A stretch of DNA of 21,000 nt from Candidatus Sodaliphilus fimicaballi (GTDB lineage: Bacteria; Bacteroidota; Bacteroidia; Bacteroidales; Muribaculaceae), in contig JAGHTV010000450.1 in the NCBI GenBank assembly GCA_018065165.1, positions 1 through 21,000 on the forward strand, read 5' to 3'. The notes under the pieces are model-generated. The model searched no databases. It worked only from the letters and a program-made list of their open reading frames with translations, and was not told the DNA's origin. The position numbers were made by a program, and so were the translations under genes. Below are positions 7,702-15,286 of the stretch, piece by piece. Positions within the stretch are counted from its first letter, which is position 1, and every line of letters starts with the position of its first letter.

Positions 7702-8487
7702 TTATTGTTTCTCTCTTGCTGCCTGGATAAGGTTGGTGAGCTCGATGAACTGCTCTACCGAGAGTTGTTCGGGTCGCATGTTCATGATGGGCAGTTGCAG
7801 CACCTCGCTGTCTTTGGGCACGAGGGGCTTGACCGAGTTGCGCAGTTGCTTGCGTCGCTGGCCAAAACTGCTCTTTACCACGGTGCGCATCAACTTCTCG
7901 TCGCAGCCCAGGTCTTGCACCTGGTTGCGGGTGAAGCGTATCACGCCACTCTTAACCTTGGGGGGCGGGTTGAACACGTTCTCGTCGACGGTAAACAGGT
8001 ACTCAGCATCATACCATGCCTGCAACAGCACGCTCAAGATGCCATAGGTCTTGCTTCCCGGGCCAGCTGCCAGGCGCTGGGCAACCTCGCGTTGTAGCAT
8101 GCCGCTGCAGCACACCACCTGATCCTTGTAGTCGAGAACCTTAAAGAAGATTTGCGACGAGATGTTGTAGGGGTAATTGCCTATCACCACAAAGGCTTTG
8201 TCGCCCACAATCATGTGCAAGTCGAGCTTGAGGAAGTCTTCAAAGACGATGCGTCCCTCGAGTTGCGGGAAGTTAATCTTAAGGTAGTCAACGCTCTCCT
8301 CGTCAAGCTCGACCACGGTGACATCGTGACCAGCCTCGAGCAGGTACTGTGTGAGTACGCCCATACCAGGACCTACCTCAATGATAGGCAGCCCCTTGTA
8401 AGCCTCAACGGTGTCGGCGATGCGCTTGGCAATCGACAGGTCGATGAGGAAGTGTTGTCCCAGTGCTTTCTTTGCTCTAACTTGCAT
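7702..8487 (-). CDS. rsmA: 16S rRNA adenine N6,N6-dimethyltransferase RsmA (KsgA)
   Basis: A 261-aa SAM-dependent enzyme that dimethylates the two adjacent adenines in the helix-45 loop near the 3' end of 16S rRNA, a late step of small-subunit maturation. Visible motifs: KKALGQHFL at 6-14, SAM-binding EVGPGMG at 37-43, acidic Glu60 for the SAM ribose, and the catalytic NYPYNIS at 104-110. The C-terminal domain contains NPPPKVKSGVIRF, typical of RsmA. Length and motif order are standard. It is the first gene of a four-gene minus-strand operon (rsmA, mgtE, dehydrogenase, capA-like) and has its own upstream -7 element at 8559-8566. Confidence 0.96.
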   Translation of the reverse strand: MQVRAKKALGQHFLIDLSIAKRIADTVEAYKGLPIIEVGPGMGVLTQYLLEAGHDVTVVELDEESVDYLKINFPQLEGRIVFEDFLKLDLHMIVGDKAFVVIGNYPYNISSQIFFKVLDYKDQVVCCSGMLQREVAQRLAAGPGSKTYGILSVLLQAWYDAEYLFTVDENVFNPPPKVKSGVIRFTRNQVQDLGCDEKLMRTVVKSSFGQRRKQLRNSVKPLVPKDSEVLQLPIMNMRPEQLSVEQFIELTNLIQAAREKQ

Positions 8488-8558
8488 AAAAGTATATAAA
8501 TTGTAGTGTTGATACCTGTATAATCACATAGCTAGCAAAGTGATTCCTTTGCAATCTA

Positions 8559-8606
8559 CAAAGTTACTATTTTTTAGTGAAAAACGAAAGACGAAGGACG
8601 AAAAAG
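8559..8606 (-). promoter_or_regulatory. Probable promoter of the rsmA operon
   Basis: The minus strand has TAACTTTG (8566-8559), a full match to TAnnTTTG, about 72 nt before the rsmA ATG. The -33 position falls in a tract of about 7-bp units (ACGAAAG ACGAAGG ACGAAAA on the plus strand, 8584-8604) instead of a clean TTTG. Confidence 0.5.
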
Positions 8607-8614
8607 TTGTCTTG

Positions 8615-9637
8615 TTACTTGAGTCCGAAACACAAGCGAACCCACTTGTAGGGAACGCGCTCGACAACCTTTGCCATGGCCACGGGCATATATATTCCGG
8701 CCGCTATGTTGAGGATGTAGAATGGCACAGCAAGGGCATTAGGACACCCAACGGCACGCCACAGTATCAGTTCGACAAAAGCCTGGAAGGCGATGCCAAA
8801 AAGATATATCTGGAAAATGTAACCAGAGTAGGACTTAAATGCCTTGGGGGCAAAGCGGTCGATGTGCATGCTGATAGATACAATCATACCGGCTCCAAGT
8901 AACTCGTAGACAGGGAAATGGTCGGTAATAATAGAGGGAACCAACTCTAAGCCCGACAGGTAGAGGACCGAGTAGGCCACGACGAACAGTGCTGTCATCC
9001 ACCACGATGCCAGGTAACGGTACCAGCGGTACTTGAACACCACGATGCCAAGGTAGAAGTAGGGCAAATAGCGGTTGACGGTAAACAATCCAAACCAGTC
9101 GTTACTGCACAGCTCGTGGAAGTCGATGTCCTTGAGAATAAATGTGACGGCAAGTAGAATGCAGTCTACAGCCTTAGACTTCTTGAGTGCAAACAGCGGG
9201 TAAAGGGCCATGATGAGTATAAGCGTCATCAGATACCATCTGTGTGGCCAAGGCAATCCCTTGACAAGCACAAACGATTGTAAGAACGAGTCAATGGTAA
9301 CTAAGTGTGGATGTTTCACAAATGAGTTAAACAGCATCTGCATGAGGTTGCCCAGAACTGTACAGAATATCAAAGGAATGCCTATTCTCATCAGCTTGTC
9401 CTTATACAATGCTGGAGTCTTCCATCCGCGACTGATGCGCGAATAGTATAGCAATGCGCCACTCACCATGATGAAAGTGGGCATACGCAAGGGCAAGAAG
9501 CACTTGTTGATGTCAAGTATGAACGTGTAGCAGTCGCCTGTACTCGTGTCGAGCAAGCGACCATGGTTCATTACCACGAGCAAGATAGTCATGCCGCGTA
9601 GTATCGACAACCAGTTGATGCGTTCAGTATTACCCAT
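8615..9637 (-). CDS. Integral-membrane acyltransferase, AT3 family
   Basis: A 340-aa polytopic inner-membrane protein of the acyltransferase 3 family (OafA/WecH/YrhL type), which transfers acyl groups, often acetyl, onto sugars of surface polysaccharides or other envelope molecules. The N-terminus contains LRGMTILLVVMNHGR, with the family's R-x10-H motif as Arg14 and His25. About ten hydrophobic segments follow, consistent with the fold. No SGNH domain is fused, and the length is that of a stand-alone AT3 protein. It has a well-formed promoter and a 127-bp gap before rsmA, so it appears to be its own transcription unit. The acceptor molecule cannot be told from the sequence; the flippase and LptE genes nearby only suggest envelope glycans. 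Confidence 0.87.
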   Translation of the reverse strand: MGNTERINWLSILRGMTILLVVMNHGRLLDTSTGDCYTFILDINKCFLPLRMPTFIMVSGALLYYSRISRGWKTPALYKDKLMRIGIPLIFCTVLGNLMQMLFNSFVKHPHLVTIDSFLQSFVLVKGLPWPHRWYLMTLILIMALYPLFALKKSKAVDCILLAVTFILKDIDFHELCSNDWFGLFTVNRYLPYFYLGIVVFKYRWYRYLASWWMTALFVVAYSVLYLSGLELVPSIITDHFPVYELLGAGMIVSISMHIDRFAPKAFKSYSGYIFQIYLFGIAFQAFVELILWRAVGCPNALAVPFYILNIAAGIYMPVAMAKVVERVPYKWVRLCFGLK

Positions 9638-9676
9638 TTGTCAAACAGAACTCGCTAAATAATTTTTTTGTCCTTA

Positions 9677-9707
9677 CAAAGGTACGCCTTTTTGACGCAA
9701 ACACAAA
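9677..9707 (-). promoter_or_regulatory. Promoter of the AT3 acyltransferase gene
   Basis: On the minus strand: TTTG (9707-9704), a 19-bp spacer, TACCTTTG (9684-9677), a full match to TTTG-N19-21-TAnnTTTG. The predicted start lies roughly 30 nt before the ATG at 9637. The -33 TTTG is one unit of a 6-bp tract (plus strand GCAAAC ACAAAC GCAAAC GCAAAC, 9697-9720). Confidence 0.78.
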
Positions 9708-9720
9708 CGCAAACGCAAAC
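9695..9720. repeat. 6-bp-period tract at the acyltransferase -33 region
   Basis: Four near-identical hexamers, GCAAAC / ACAAAC / GCAAAC / GCAAAC, in the divergent intergenic region between the acyltransferase and the flippase-like gene. The tract supplies several TTTG copies at 6-bp steps on the minus strand. Confidence 0.7.
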
Positions 9721-9847
9721 TTTTTTACGAACTAGTGGATTCTTTGCGAGATATTACATATTGACGAAATTGGTAAATACATAGTATTTTGCTCTAACTT
9801 AAATCCTGAAATGTACCATGGTTATGTGTGAAATAATGGATGTTCAT
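9721..9847. other. Intergenic spacer between divergent promoters
   Basis: AT-rich DNA inside the 285-bp gap between two divergent genes. I see no convincing ORF, hairpin or full promoter match in this middle part. Confidence 0.5.
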
Positions 9848-9897
9848 AACTTTTAAACCTTTAAACTTTTAAACCTTTATAAAAAGCATTATCTTTG
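9848..9897 (+). promoter_or_regulatory. Promoter of the flippase-lptE operon with a 16-bp tandem repeat
   Basis: The -7 box TATCTTTG is at 9890-9897, 26 nt before the chosen ATG at 9923. Upstream, 9848-9879 is two exact tandem copies of AACTTTTAAACCTTTA, which can also be read as four 8-bp units AACYTTTA. The -33 position falls inside this tract, and no exact TTTG is present there. The same 32-bp tract plus the same -7 box occurs upstream of the prolyl oligopeptidase gene at 19778-19828. Confidence 0.6.
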
Positions 9898-9922
9898 CAA
9901 ATTGATATATAAAGTTCAAGCG

Positions 9923-10924
9923 ATGAAGAAAGTTCTATCAATAATATTGAAATATGGTGTGCCCGTCATTATAGGTGTAGGCCTCATATATTTCCTCTAC
10001 AAGAATGTTGACCTTGAGGCGATGAAGGCCACCCTGGCTAGCGATGTCAACTACTGGTGGTTTGTGCCCGTGATTTGCGTAAGCATCATGAGTCATGTGT
10101 TCCGTGCGTTGCGCTGGCGCCTGCAGTTGCGTGCTATCGATGTGAAGACACCGTTGCATCCCATTGTCAACTCAATATTTGGTACTTATGCCGTTAATCT
10201 CGTGTTTCCTCGTTTGGGCGAGGTGTGGCGCTGTGGCTACATTGCCAACCGCGAGAAGGCATCGTTCACTCAGGTTGTGGGATCGATGGTTGCCGACCGC
10301 CTGAGCGACACCGTTACCGTGCTTGCTCTCACGCTATTTACCTTCTTCCTGGCACAAGACGCATTCTATAGTTTCCTCGATACTTATCCACAGGTTAAGG
10401 ACGGCCTAGTGGGCATGATTACATCGTGGAAGACTTGGGTGGCAGCCGTTGTGGGTGTTACTGCCCTGGTGTGGCTGTTTACCAGCAAGACCGAGAACAA
10501 GCTGGTGCTCAAGGTTAAGGATATGGTCAAGAACCTGTGGGATGGCTTTGCTGCCATCTGGCACATGGAGGGCAAGTGGTGGTTCCTGCTGTACACGGTG
10601 TGCATATGGGGTTGCTACTTCTTCCAACTCTACATTGCTGCCCAGGCATTCTCTTACACCTGCGACCTCTCGGCACTGGCCATCCTGGTGCTGTTTGTGC
10701 TCTCGAGCATAGGCATGGGCATTCCCACCAATGGTGGCCTGGGTGCTTGGCACATGGCAATCATCTTTGGTCTCTCGCTTTATGGCGTAGGTACATTCTC
10801 GGCGTCTAACCCCGACACGCAGGCTTCGGCATTTGCAATGCTCGTGTGGGGCATACAGACTCTGTTACTCATCGTGCTGGGCATATATGCATTTACCTGC
10901 ATTGCCCTCGAAAAGAAGAAATAA
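9923..10924 (+). CDS. Flippase-like membrane protein (LPG synthase TM / YbhN family)
   Basis: A 333-aa polytopic inner-membrane protein of the lysylphosphatidylglycerol-synthase transmembrane superfamily (UPF0104/YbhN-like), which lacks the soluble aminoacyltransferase domain of MprF. Family-type motifs are visible: HVFRALRWRLQL near residue 55, NLVFPRLGEVWRC near 90, and VADRLSDT near 120. About eight hydrophobic segments follow. Members are thought to move lipids or lipid-linked molecules across the membrane, but the substrate is not established. An upstream in-frame TTG (9902) would add seven residues. The ATG at 9923 is preferred because the -7 box ends at 9897, putting the TTG at or before the predicted transcription start. 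The lptE gene begins 6 nt after its stop. Confidence 0.83.
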   Translation: MKKVLSIILKYGVPVIIGVGLIYFLYKNVDLEAMKATLASDVNYWWFVPVICVSIMSHVFRALRWRLQLRAIDVKTPLHPIVNSIFGTYAVNLVFPRLGEVWRCGYIANREKASFTQVVGSMVADRLSDTVTVLALTLFTFFLAQDAFYSFLDTYPQVKDGLVGMITSWKTWVAAVVGVTALVWLFTSKTENKLVLKVKDMVKNLWDGFAAIWHMEGKWWFLLYTVCIWGCYFFQLYIAAQAFSYTCDLSALAILVLFVLSSIGMGIPTNGGLGAWHMAIIFGLSLYGVGTFSASNPDTQASAFAMLVWGIQTLLLIVLGIYAFTCIALEKKK

Positions 10925-10930
10925 AGCGTT

Positions 10931-11443
10931 ATGAAGAGGGTTATCATCACACTGCTCATCGCCGTCATGGCACTTGCACAGGCGTGTATTCCACGATACA
11001 CCTTGAATGGTGCGTCAATCGATTACAACACCTACAAGACCATCTCGTTTAGCGATTTCCCCATCAGGGCTGCACTGGTTTATGCTCCGTTGCAGCAGAT
11101 GTTTGAGAACCGTATGCTCGATATGATACAGACTCAAACCCGCCTGCGCGTGGTTGACAATGTTAACAGCGACCTGCGCATGGAGGGCGAGATTACGGGT
11201 TACAGTCTGTCGCCCCAAGCTGTGGGCGAGGACGCTTATGCCAGCCAAACACGACTCACCATCACGGTGCGCGTCAAGTATATCAACAACAAGAACCCCA
11301 ACTTGTCAAAGGATCAGAGCTTCTCGGTTTACCGCGACTTCTCGTCGAGTGAGATGCTCAACGATGTGCAAGATGAGTTGTGTACCCAGATATGTAAAGA
11401 CCTTGCCGACCTGATCTTTAACGCGACCATCGGTGACTGGTAA
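10931..11443 (+). CDS. lptE: LptE-family LPS-assembly lipoprotein
   Basis: A 170-aa lipoprotein. The signal peptide MKRVIITLLIAVMALAQAC ends in a lipobox-like LAQAC with Cys19. The mature part (CIPRYTLNGASIDYNTYKTISFSDF..., then RLRVVDNVNSDLRMEGEITGYSLSPQ) matches the Bacteroidetes LptE pattern, in which a short alpha/beta protein plugs the LptD barrel that inserts lipopolysaccharide into the outer leaflet. No lptD is in this window. Bacteroidetes LptE is divergent from the E. coli protein, so the name rests on family resemblance and length. It sits 6 nt after the flippase-like gene and 18 nt before the next membrane-protein gene, in one operon. Confidence 0.82.
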   Translation: MKRVIITLLIAVMALAQACIPRYTLNGASIDYNTYKTISFSDFPIRAALVYAPLQQMFENRMLDMIQTQTRLRVVDNVNSDLRMEGEITGYSLSPQAVGEDAYASQTRLTITVRVKYINNKNPNLSKDQSFSVYRDFSSSEMLNDVQDELCTQICKDLADLIFNATIGDW

Positions 11444-11461
11444 AAAAATAGGACTTCGACT

Positions 11462-12004
11462 ATGAACGACAATTTTAACGACCATTTCATGGACCAGCCT
11501 GACGAGGTTCAGGAGCAGGTTCACCAAGAGACTCCGCAAGAGCGTGAAGAGCGCGAGATAGAGGAGTCGATAATAGAACGCCGCCACAATCCCACCCGCA
11601 TGACCATAATGGCTGTGATCGTGTTCTTGGCGTGTGTACTCGTTACCTGGACTTGGATGCATTACTTCCGCCCCTATGCCCACAGCGTAGAGAAGGGCTG
11701 GGTGATGAATGTGACTAACGAGGGAACTGTGTTCAAGACGCTTGAGTGCAAGATGCTCACGCAAGACTATATCATGGACAGCGTGAAGGTGCAGTGGAAG
11801 GGCGACACCGTTCTTGTTGACGGAGCAAACTTTGCGTGCAGCCTCAAGAACGATAGTTTGGTACACAAGGCAGTGCGTTTCAAGGGTTCGGGCCAGCGTG
11901 TGATAGTGGAGTATGACGAGTACAAGGGTTCATTGCCCTGGCGAGGCAATACCACTCGCGTGGCTACCAGCATTGAGCTTGACTCGGCTTACTTAGGTCA
12001 TTAA
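11462..12004 (+). CDS. Single-pass membrane protein of unknown function
   Basis: A 180-aa protein I cannot name. Residues 1-45 are hydrophilic, very acidic and Gln/Glu-rich (likely cytoplasmic). One transmembrane helix lies at about 47-66 (MTIMAVIVFLACVLVTWTWM). The remaining 110 or so residues form a soluble part with beta-like patterning, including EGTVFKTLECKMLTQDYI and a Ser/Val-rich tail ending TSIELDSAYLGH. It has no catalytic motif I recognise. It is the third gene of the flippase-lptE operon, 18 nt after lptE, and is followed at once by a strong terminator. This context suggests an envelope role, but that is inference only. Confidence 0.75.
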   Translation: MNDNFNDHFMDQPDEVQEQVHQETPQEREEREIEESIIERRHNPTRMTIMAVIVFLACVLVTWTWMHYFRPYAHSVEKGWVMNVTNEGTVFKTLECKMLTQDYIMDSVKVQWKGDTVLVDGANFACSLKNDSLVHKAVRFKGSGQRVIVEYDEYKGSLPWRGNTTRVATSIELDSAYLGH

Positions 12005-12023
12005 GAGTTACTTCATACAAGAC

Positions 12024-12060
12024 AACAGCCACCTCCATGATTGGGAGGTGGCTGTTTTTT
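12024..12060 (+). terminator. Strong intrinsic terminator of the flippase-lptE operon
   Basis: A perfect 13-bp stem (12024-12036 with 12044-12056; core CAGCCACCTCC / GGAGGTGGCTG), a 7-nt loop and a run of Ts through 12060. It begins 20 nt after the plus-strand stop. The minus-strand reading is followed by TTGTCTTG, so it may also help stop the convergent Wzx-like transcript. Confidence 0.9.
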
Positions 12061-12094
12061 CTTATAGCTGCAGCGTGAGTGCTGCCTGTGCATA

Positions 12095-13579
12095 TTAGCG
12101 GCGGTGGAGGCGGGCTTTGAGCTTGGCGTAGAGGCCTTCGCGCTTCAATACCACTGCCAGGAACAGCAGGAGCAACAGTGAGCGGTAAATGGTCATTATT
12201 ACCTCGCTCTCTACGGTAAATGCACTGCCTGCCACATAAAGTACTGCAGTGAGTGCCACATACAGCGCAATGTCCTTGATATCGTATTTGATGGGCATGT
12301 AGTGCTGACCCAGCAGGTAGCTCACTACCATGGCTGTGCCGTAGCCGGCAACACCTCCCCAAGCACACGCCATATAGCCATACTGGGGCACGAACAGGAA
12401 ATTGACGAGCAGCAGCATGATGCATCCTACTGCCGAGATGGCTGCACCCCATATGGTGCGGTCGGTGAGCTTGTACCAGAACGAGAGGTTGAAGTATATG
12501 CCCATCATTATCTCGGCAATCATGACGATGGGAACCACTACGAGACCGTCCCAGTAGTCGGGAGAGATGATGTGCTTGAGTATGTCGATACCTGCCATCA
12601 CGGCAAGGAATGCCGCCAGGGTGAAGATAACGAAGAACTTCATGCCCAGGGCTTGCATCTTGTTGTTGTCCTCCTTGGTGCTCTTGTCAAAGATGAGAGG
12701 CTCGTAGGCATAGCGGAAGGCCTGCGTGATGAGTGCCATAATCATGGCTATCTTGACGGCTGCACCATATATGCCCAGCTGCACGTGTGCGTCGCTGGCA
12801 GTGTATATGTAGGGGAACAGGATTTTGTCGACGGTCTGGTTGAGAATACCGGCAATGCCCAGTACCAGCAGGGGCCAGCTGTAGCCCAGCATGCGCTTGA
12901 GCAGTGTCCAGTCAAACTGCCACTTGATGCCGAAGATTTCTTTCCAGAAACCAAATGTTACAACGCCGGTACATACCAGGTTGAGGAAGAATGCGTAACC
13001 GTAACCTATGCTGGGGTCGTAGATCAGGCCCACGGTGCTCTCGTGGCCGGGATACAGTGCGGGCAATGCAACGAAGTACAGCAGGTTGAGGCCTATATTC
13101 AGGAATATGAACAGTAACTTGAGTGTGGCAAACTTGATGGGGCGCTTCTTAGCTCGCAGGTAAGAGAACGGGATGGCCTGGAAGGCGTCGAGGCCCACAA
13201 CTATCGCCATCACGCCTATGTACTCGGGGTGCTCGGCATAGCCCATGGCGGGTGCTATCCAGCCTAGGCAACCTAGCACTAGCGCAACGAAGACGAGCGC
13301 TGTGGTGCCCACCGAGGTGAGGATGGTGGGGTACACCTTCTCGGGGTTCTCGCCCTCCTTGTTGAGGAAGCGGAACAGCGTGGTTTCCATGCCGTAGGTG
13401 AGTATCACCAGCAGCAGGGCTGTGTAGCTGTAGATGTTGGTGATAACGCCGTAACCACCCGACGCTGCCGATATCTTGGCAGTGTACAGCGGAACAAGCA
13501 GGTAGTTAAGGAAGCGGCCTATGATACTGCTAAGGCCGTATATTGCGGTGTCGGAACCGAGTTTCTTGATAAAGCCCAT
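12095..13579 (-). CDS. Wzx-like polysaccharide flippase (MOP/MATE superfamily)
   Basis: A 494-aa inner-membrane protein with about 14 hydrophobic segments, typical of oligosaccharide flippases of the MOP superfamily. The N-terminus GSDTAIYGLSSIIGRFLNYLLVPLYT is the characteristic first-helix pattern of the polysaccharide biosynthesis protein family. Such proteins move undecaprenyl-linked oligosaccharides (O-antigen or capsule repeat units) to the periplasmic side. No glycosyltransferases flank it, so its glycan is unknown and it is not within a polysaccharide locus here. It follows ruvB by 67 bp; that gap holds A/T-rich 6-bp repeats but no clear -7 box, so co-transcription with ruvB is plausible. 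The C-terminus ends in a basic tail (LKARLHRR). Confidence 0.88.
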   Translation of the reverse strand: MGFIKKLGSDTAIYGLSSIIGRFLNYLLVPLYTAKISAASGGYGVITNIYSYTALLLVILTYGMETTLFRFLNKEGENPEKVYPTILTSVGTTALVFVALVLGCLGWIAPAMGYAEHPEYIGVMAIVVGLDAFQAIPFSYLRAKKRPIKFATLKLLFIFLNIGLNLLYFVALPALYPGHESTVGLIYDPSIGYGYAFFLNLVCTGVVTFGFWKEIFGIKWQFDWTLLKRMLGYSWPLLVLGIAGILNQTVDKILFPYIYTASDAHVQLGIYGAAVKIAMIMALITQAFRYAYEPLIFDKSTKEDNNKMQALGMKFFVIFTLAAFLAVMAGIDILKHIISPDYWDGLVVVPIVMIAEIMMGIYFNLSFWYKLTDRTIWGAAISAVGCIMLLLVNFLFVPQYGYMACAWGGVAGYGTAMVVSYLLGQHYMPIKYDIKDIALYVALTAVLYVAGSAFTVESEVIMTIYRSLLLLLFLAVVLKREGLYAKLKARLHRR

Positions 13580-13583
13580 AGAT

Positions 13584-13640
13584 TAACGAAAACTAAAATG
13601 CTATGCATTTTTACGAAAACGCAAACTAAAACTAAAACGG
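13584..13640. repeat. CGAAAA/CTAAAA tract with AT-rich hairpin between ruvB and the Wzx-like gene
   Basis: Repeated 6-bp-like units ACGAAA, ACTAAA, ACGCAA, ACTAAA on the plus strand, interrupted by an inverted repeat AAAATGC-TAT-GCATTTT (13595-13611). No good -7 box is seen. The tract occupies almost the whole gap. Confidence 0.55.
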
Positions 13641-13646
13641 TTGTGG

Positions 13647-14669
13647 TTACTCAAAGAGAGAACCTTCCATACCGGGGATGTCGCGGCCTAGGTGCTTGTA
13701 AGCCATCTGTGTGACGACTCGGCCTCGAGGTGTACGCATCAAGAAACCCTCCTTGATGAGGTAGGGCTCGTAAACCTCCTCGATTGTGCCGGGGTCCTCG
13801 CTCAAGGCTGTTGCAATGGTTCCTAGGCCCACAGGACCGCCGTGGAATTTGTCGATAATGGTGAGCAATAACTTGTTATCAATCTCGTCGAGGCCATATT
13901 TGTCGATATTAAGAGCTTCGAGTGCATAACGTGCAATCTTGGTGTTGATGGTGCCGTCGCCCTTAATCTGGGCAAAGTCGCGCACGCGGCGCAGCAGCGA
14001 GTTGGCAATGCGGGGGGTGCCACGGCTGCGCAGGGCTATCTCGAGTGCGGCATCGTCGGTGATGGGCACATCCAGCAGTCGTGCCGAGCGCTTGATAATA
14101 TTCTCTAGCACCTCGTGGTCATAGTACTCAAGGTGACAGTTGATGCCAAAGCGGGCGCGCAACGGCGATGTAAGCAATCCACTGCGGGTTGTGGCGCCTA
14201 TGAGGGTAAATGGCGACAGTGTGAGCTGTACGGTGCGAGCTCCGGGGCCCTTGTCGATCATGATGTCGATGCGATAGTCTTCCATGGCCGAGTACAGGTA
14301 CTCCTCCACGATGGGGCTCAGGCGGTGAATTTCGTCAATGAAGAGCACATCGTTCTCGTCGAGTGATGTGAGCAGGCCTGCGAGGTCGCCGGGCTTGTCG
14401 AGAACGGGGCCAGAGGTCACCTTGAAGCCTACGCCCAACTCATTGGCTATGATGTTGCTCAATGTGGTCTTTCCCAGACCTGGAGGGCCGTGGAATAGCA
14501 CATGGTCGAGGGCTTCGCCGCGCTGGCGTGCAGCTGCGACAAAGACACGCAGGTTGTCTATGATTTTATCTTGGCCCGAGAAATCGCCGAAGCGTTCAGG
14601 TCGCAAAGCCTTCTCAAAGTCCTGGTCGGCTTTGACGCGCTCGGTTCTGATGTCAAAATCTTCTTCCAT
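13647..14669 (-). CDS. ruvB: Holliday junction branch migration helicase subunit RuvB
   Basis: A 340-aa AAA+ ATPase that drives branch migration of Holliday junctions with RuvA, ahead of RuvC cleavage. Motifs: [16 protein letters not shown] near 21-36, Walker [10 protein letters not shown] at 61-69, Walker B DEIH at 112-115, sensor 1 GATTRSG near 158-164, and PLRARFG at 169-175. The C-terminal winged-helix part has [16 protein letters not shown] and [20 protein letters not shown]. Length and motif order are entirely standard. A TATCTTTG -7 box lies just upstream of the ATG. The Wzx-like gene follows on the same strand; ruvA and ruvC are not in the window, a usual situation in Bacteroidales. 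Confidence 0.97.
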   Translation of the reverse strand: MEEDFDIRTERVKADQDFEKALRPERFGDFSGQDKIIDNLRVFVAAARQRGEALDHVLFHGPPGLGKTTLSNIIANELGVGFKVTSGPVLDKPGDLAGLLTSLDENDVLFIDEIHRLSPIVEEYLYSAMEDYRIDIMIDKGPGARTVQLTLSPFTLIGATTRSGLLTSPLRARFGINCHLEYYDHEVLENIIKRSARLLDVPITDDAALEIALRSRGTPRIANSLLRRVRDFAQIKGDGTINTKIARYALEALNIDKYGLDEIDNKLLLTIIDKFHGGPVGLGTIATALSEDPGTIEEVYEPYLIKEGFLMRTPRGRVVTQMAYKHLGRDIPGMEGSLFE

Positions 14670-14676
14670 AAGACCA

Positions 14677-14721
14677 CAAAGATACTTCTTTTTAACGAAA
14701 ACGAAAACTAAAAACGAAAAC
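14677..14721 (-). promoter_or_regulatory. Probable ruvB promoter with CGTTTT tract
   Basis: The minus strand has TATCTTTG (14684-14677), 7 nt before the ruvB ATG; transcription would begin almost at the start codon, giving a very short or absent leader. The -33 region lies in a CGTTTT-type repeat tract (plus strand AACGAAAACGAAAACTAAAA and on to 14721) and offers TTTTCG in place of TTTG. Confidence 0.5.
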
Positions 14722-14730
14722 TTTTGTAAA

Positions 14731-14762
14731 GGGTTAACCGGTTAATGGGTTAAAAGGTTAAC
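14731..14762. repeat. 8-bp-period tract (nGGTTAAn x4)
   Basis: Four 8-bp units in a row: GGGTTAAC, CGGTTAAT, GGGTTAAA, AGGTTAAC. The first two create the palindrome TTAACCGGTTAA (14734-14745). The last unit supplies the TAA stop of the upstream minus-strand gene. Confidence 0.7.
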
Positions 14763-15279
14763 TTTCTGCTTGGAGGGTACGTTTTGTGGGGCGTTGTTCG
14801 AGCCACTGCATGTAGATGCGGATGGCGGTTTCTACCATACGCACGCAGGGACGCTTACGGTAGTACTCGTCGGTGCGAGCCTCGGGGGTCGAGGTAATGA
14901 CAATCTCGGGCAGAGTGCCGTCGGCACGGCGCTTGTTGAGGCCAAGCAACTCCTTACACACGATGCTGCCGGTTACTTCCTTGAAGCGTGCCGCGAGTTC
15001 TTGCACAGCAGCGTAGTTTTGTGCCTTGATTTCTTGATTAGCTTCTTCGCTTGCTGTTTCGAGTCCGGCAAGCATAAACATGCCCAGTGCCGAGCCACAG
15101 GTCTCTCGCATGCGACCTATGCCGCCGCCATACGATGCCGAGATGCGTGCCATGAGTCCTACAGGCACGTCGTACCAGTCGGCAAACGCCAGAGCCACAC
15201 TCTGCGAGCAGTTATAACCCTGCTTGAAGTAGTCCACACCCAGGGCAACGCGTTTTTCAGTTTCTTGTTTCCAGTCCAT
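14758..15279 (-). CDS. C_GCAxxG_C_C family cysteine protein (putative redox protein)
   Basis: About 173 aa, cytoplasmic. Four cysteines are spaced as in the C_GCAxxG_C_C family: Cys24 in GYNCSQSV, Cys61 in ETCGSALG preceded by GGGIGRM, Cys108 in IVCKELLG, and Cys145 in RPCVRMVE. Members are often called redox-active disulfide or putative oxidoreductase proteins; no reaction is established. A longer reading starts at a TTG (15306) that would overlap the preceding gene by 20 nt. The ATG at 15279, 7 nt after that gene's stop, is preferred because the family begins close to the first conserved helix and the extra residues are only the upstream gene's 3' end read in another frame. Translationally it is likely linked to the exported protein upstream. 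Confidence 0.82.
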   Translation of the reverse strand: MDWKQETEKRVALGVDYFKQGYNCSQSVALAFADWYDVPVGLMARISASYGGGIGRMRETCGSALGMFMLAGLETASEEANQEIKAQNYAAVQELAARFKEVTGSIVCKELLGLNKRRADGTLPEIVITSTPEARTDEYYRKRPCVRMVETAIRIYMQWLEQRPTKRTLQAES

Positions 15280-15286
15280 CGAGGAA

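Noticed and set aside
9695..9720. CRISPR-like or other spaced repeat array at the intergenic tracts
   Set aside because: Units are 6-8 bp with no spacers; these are simple short-period tracts.
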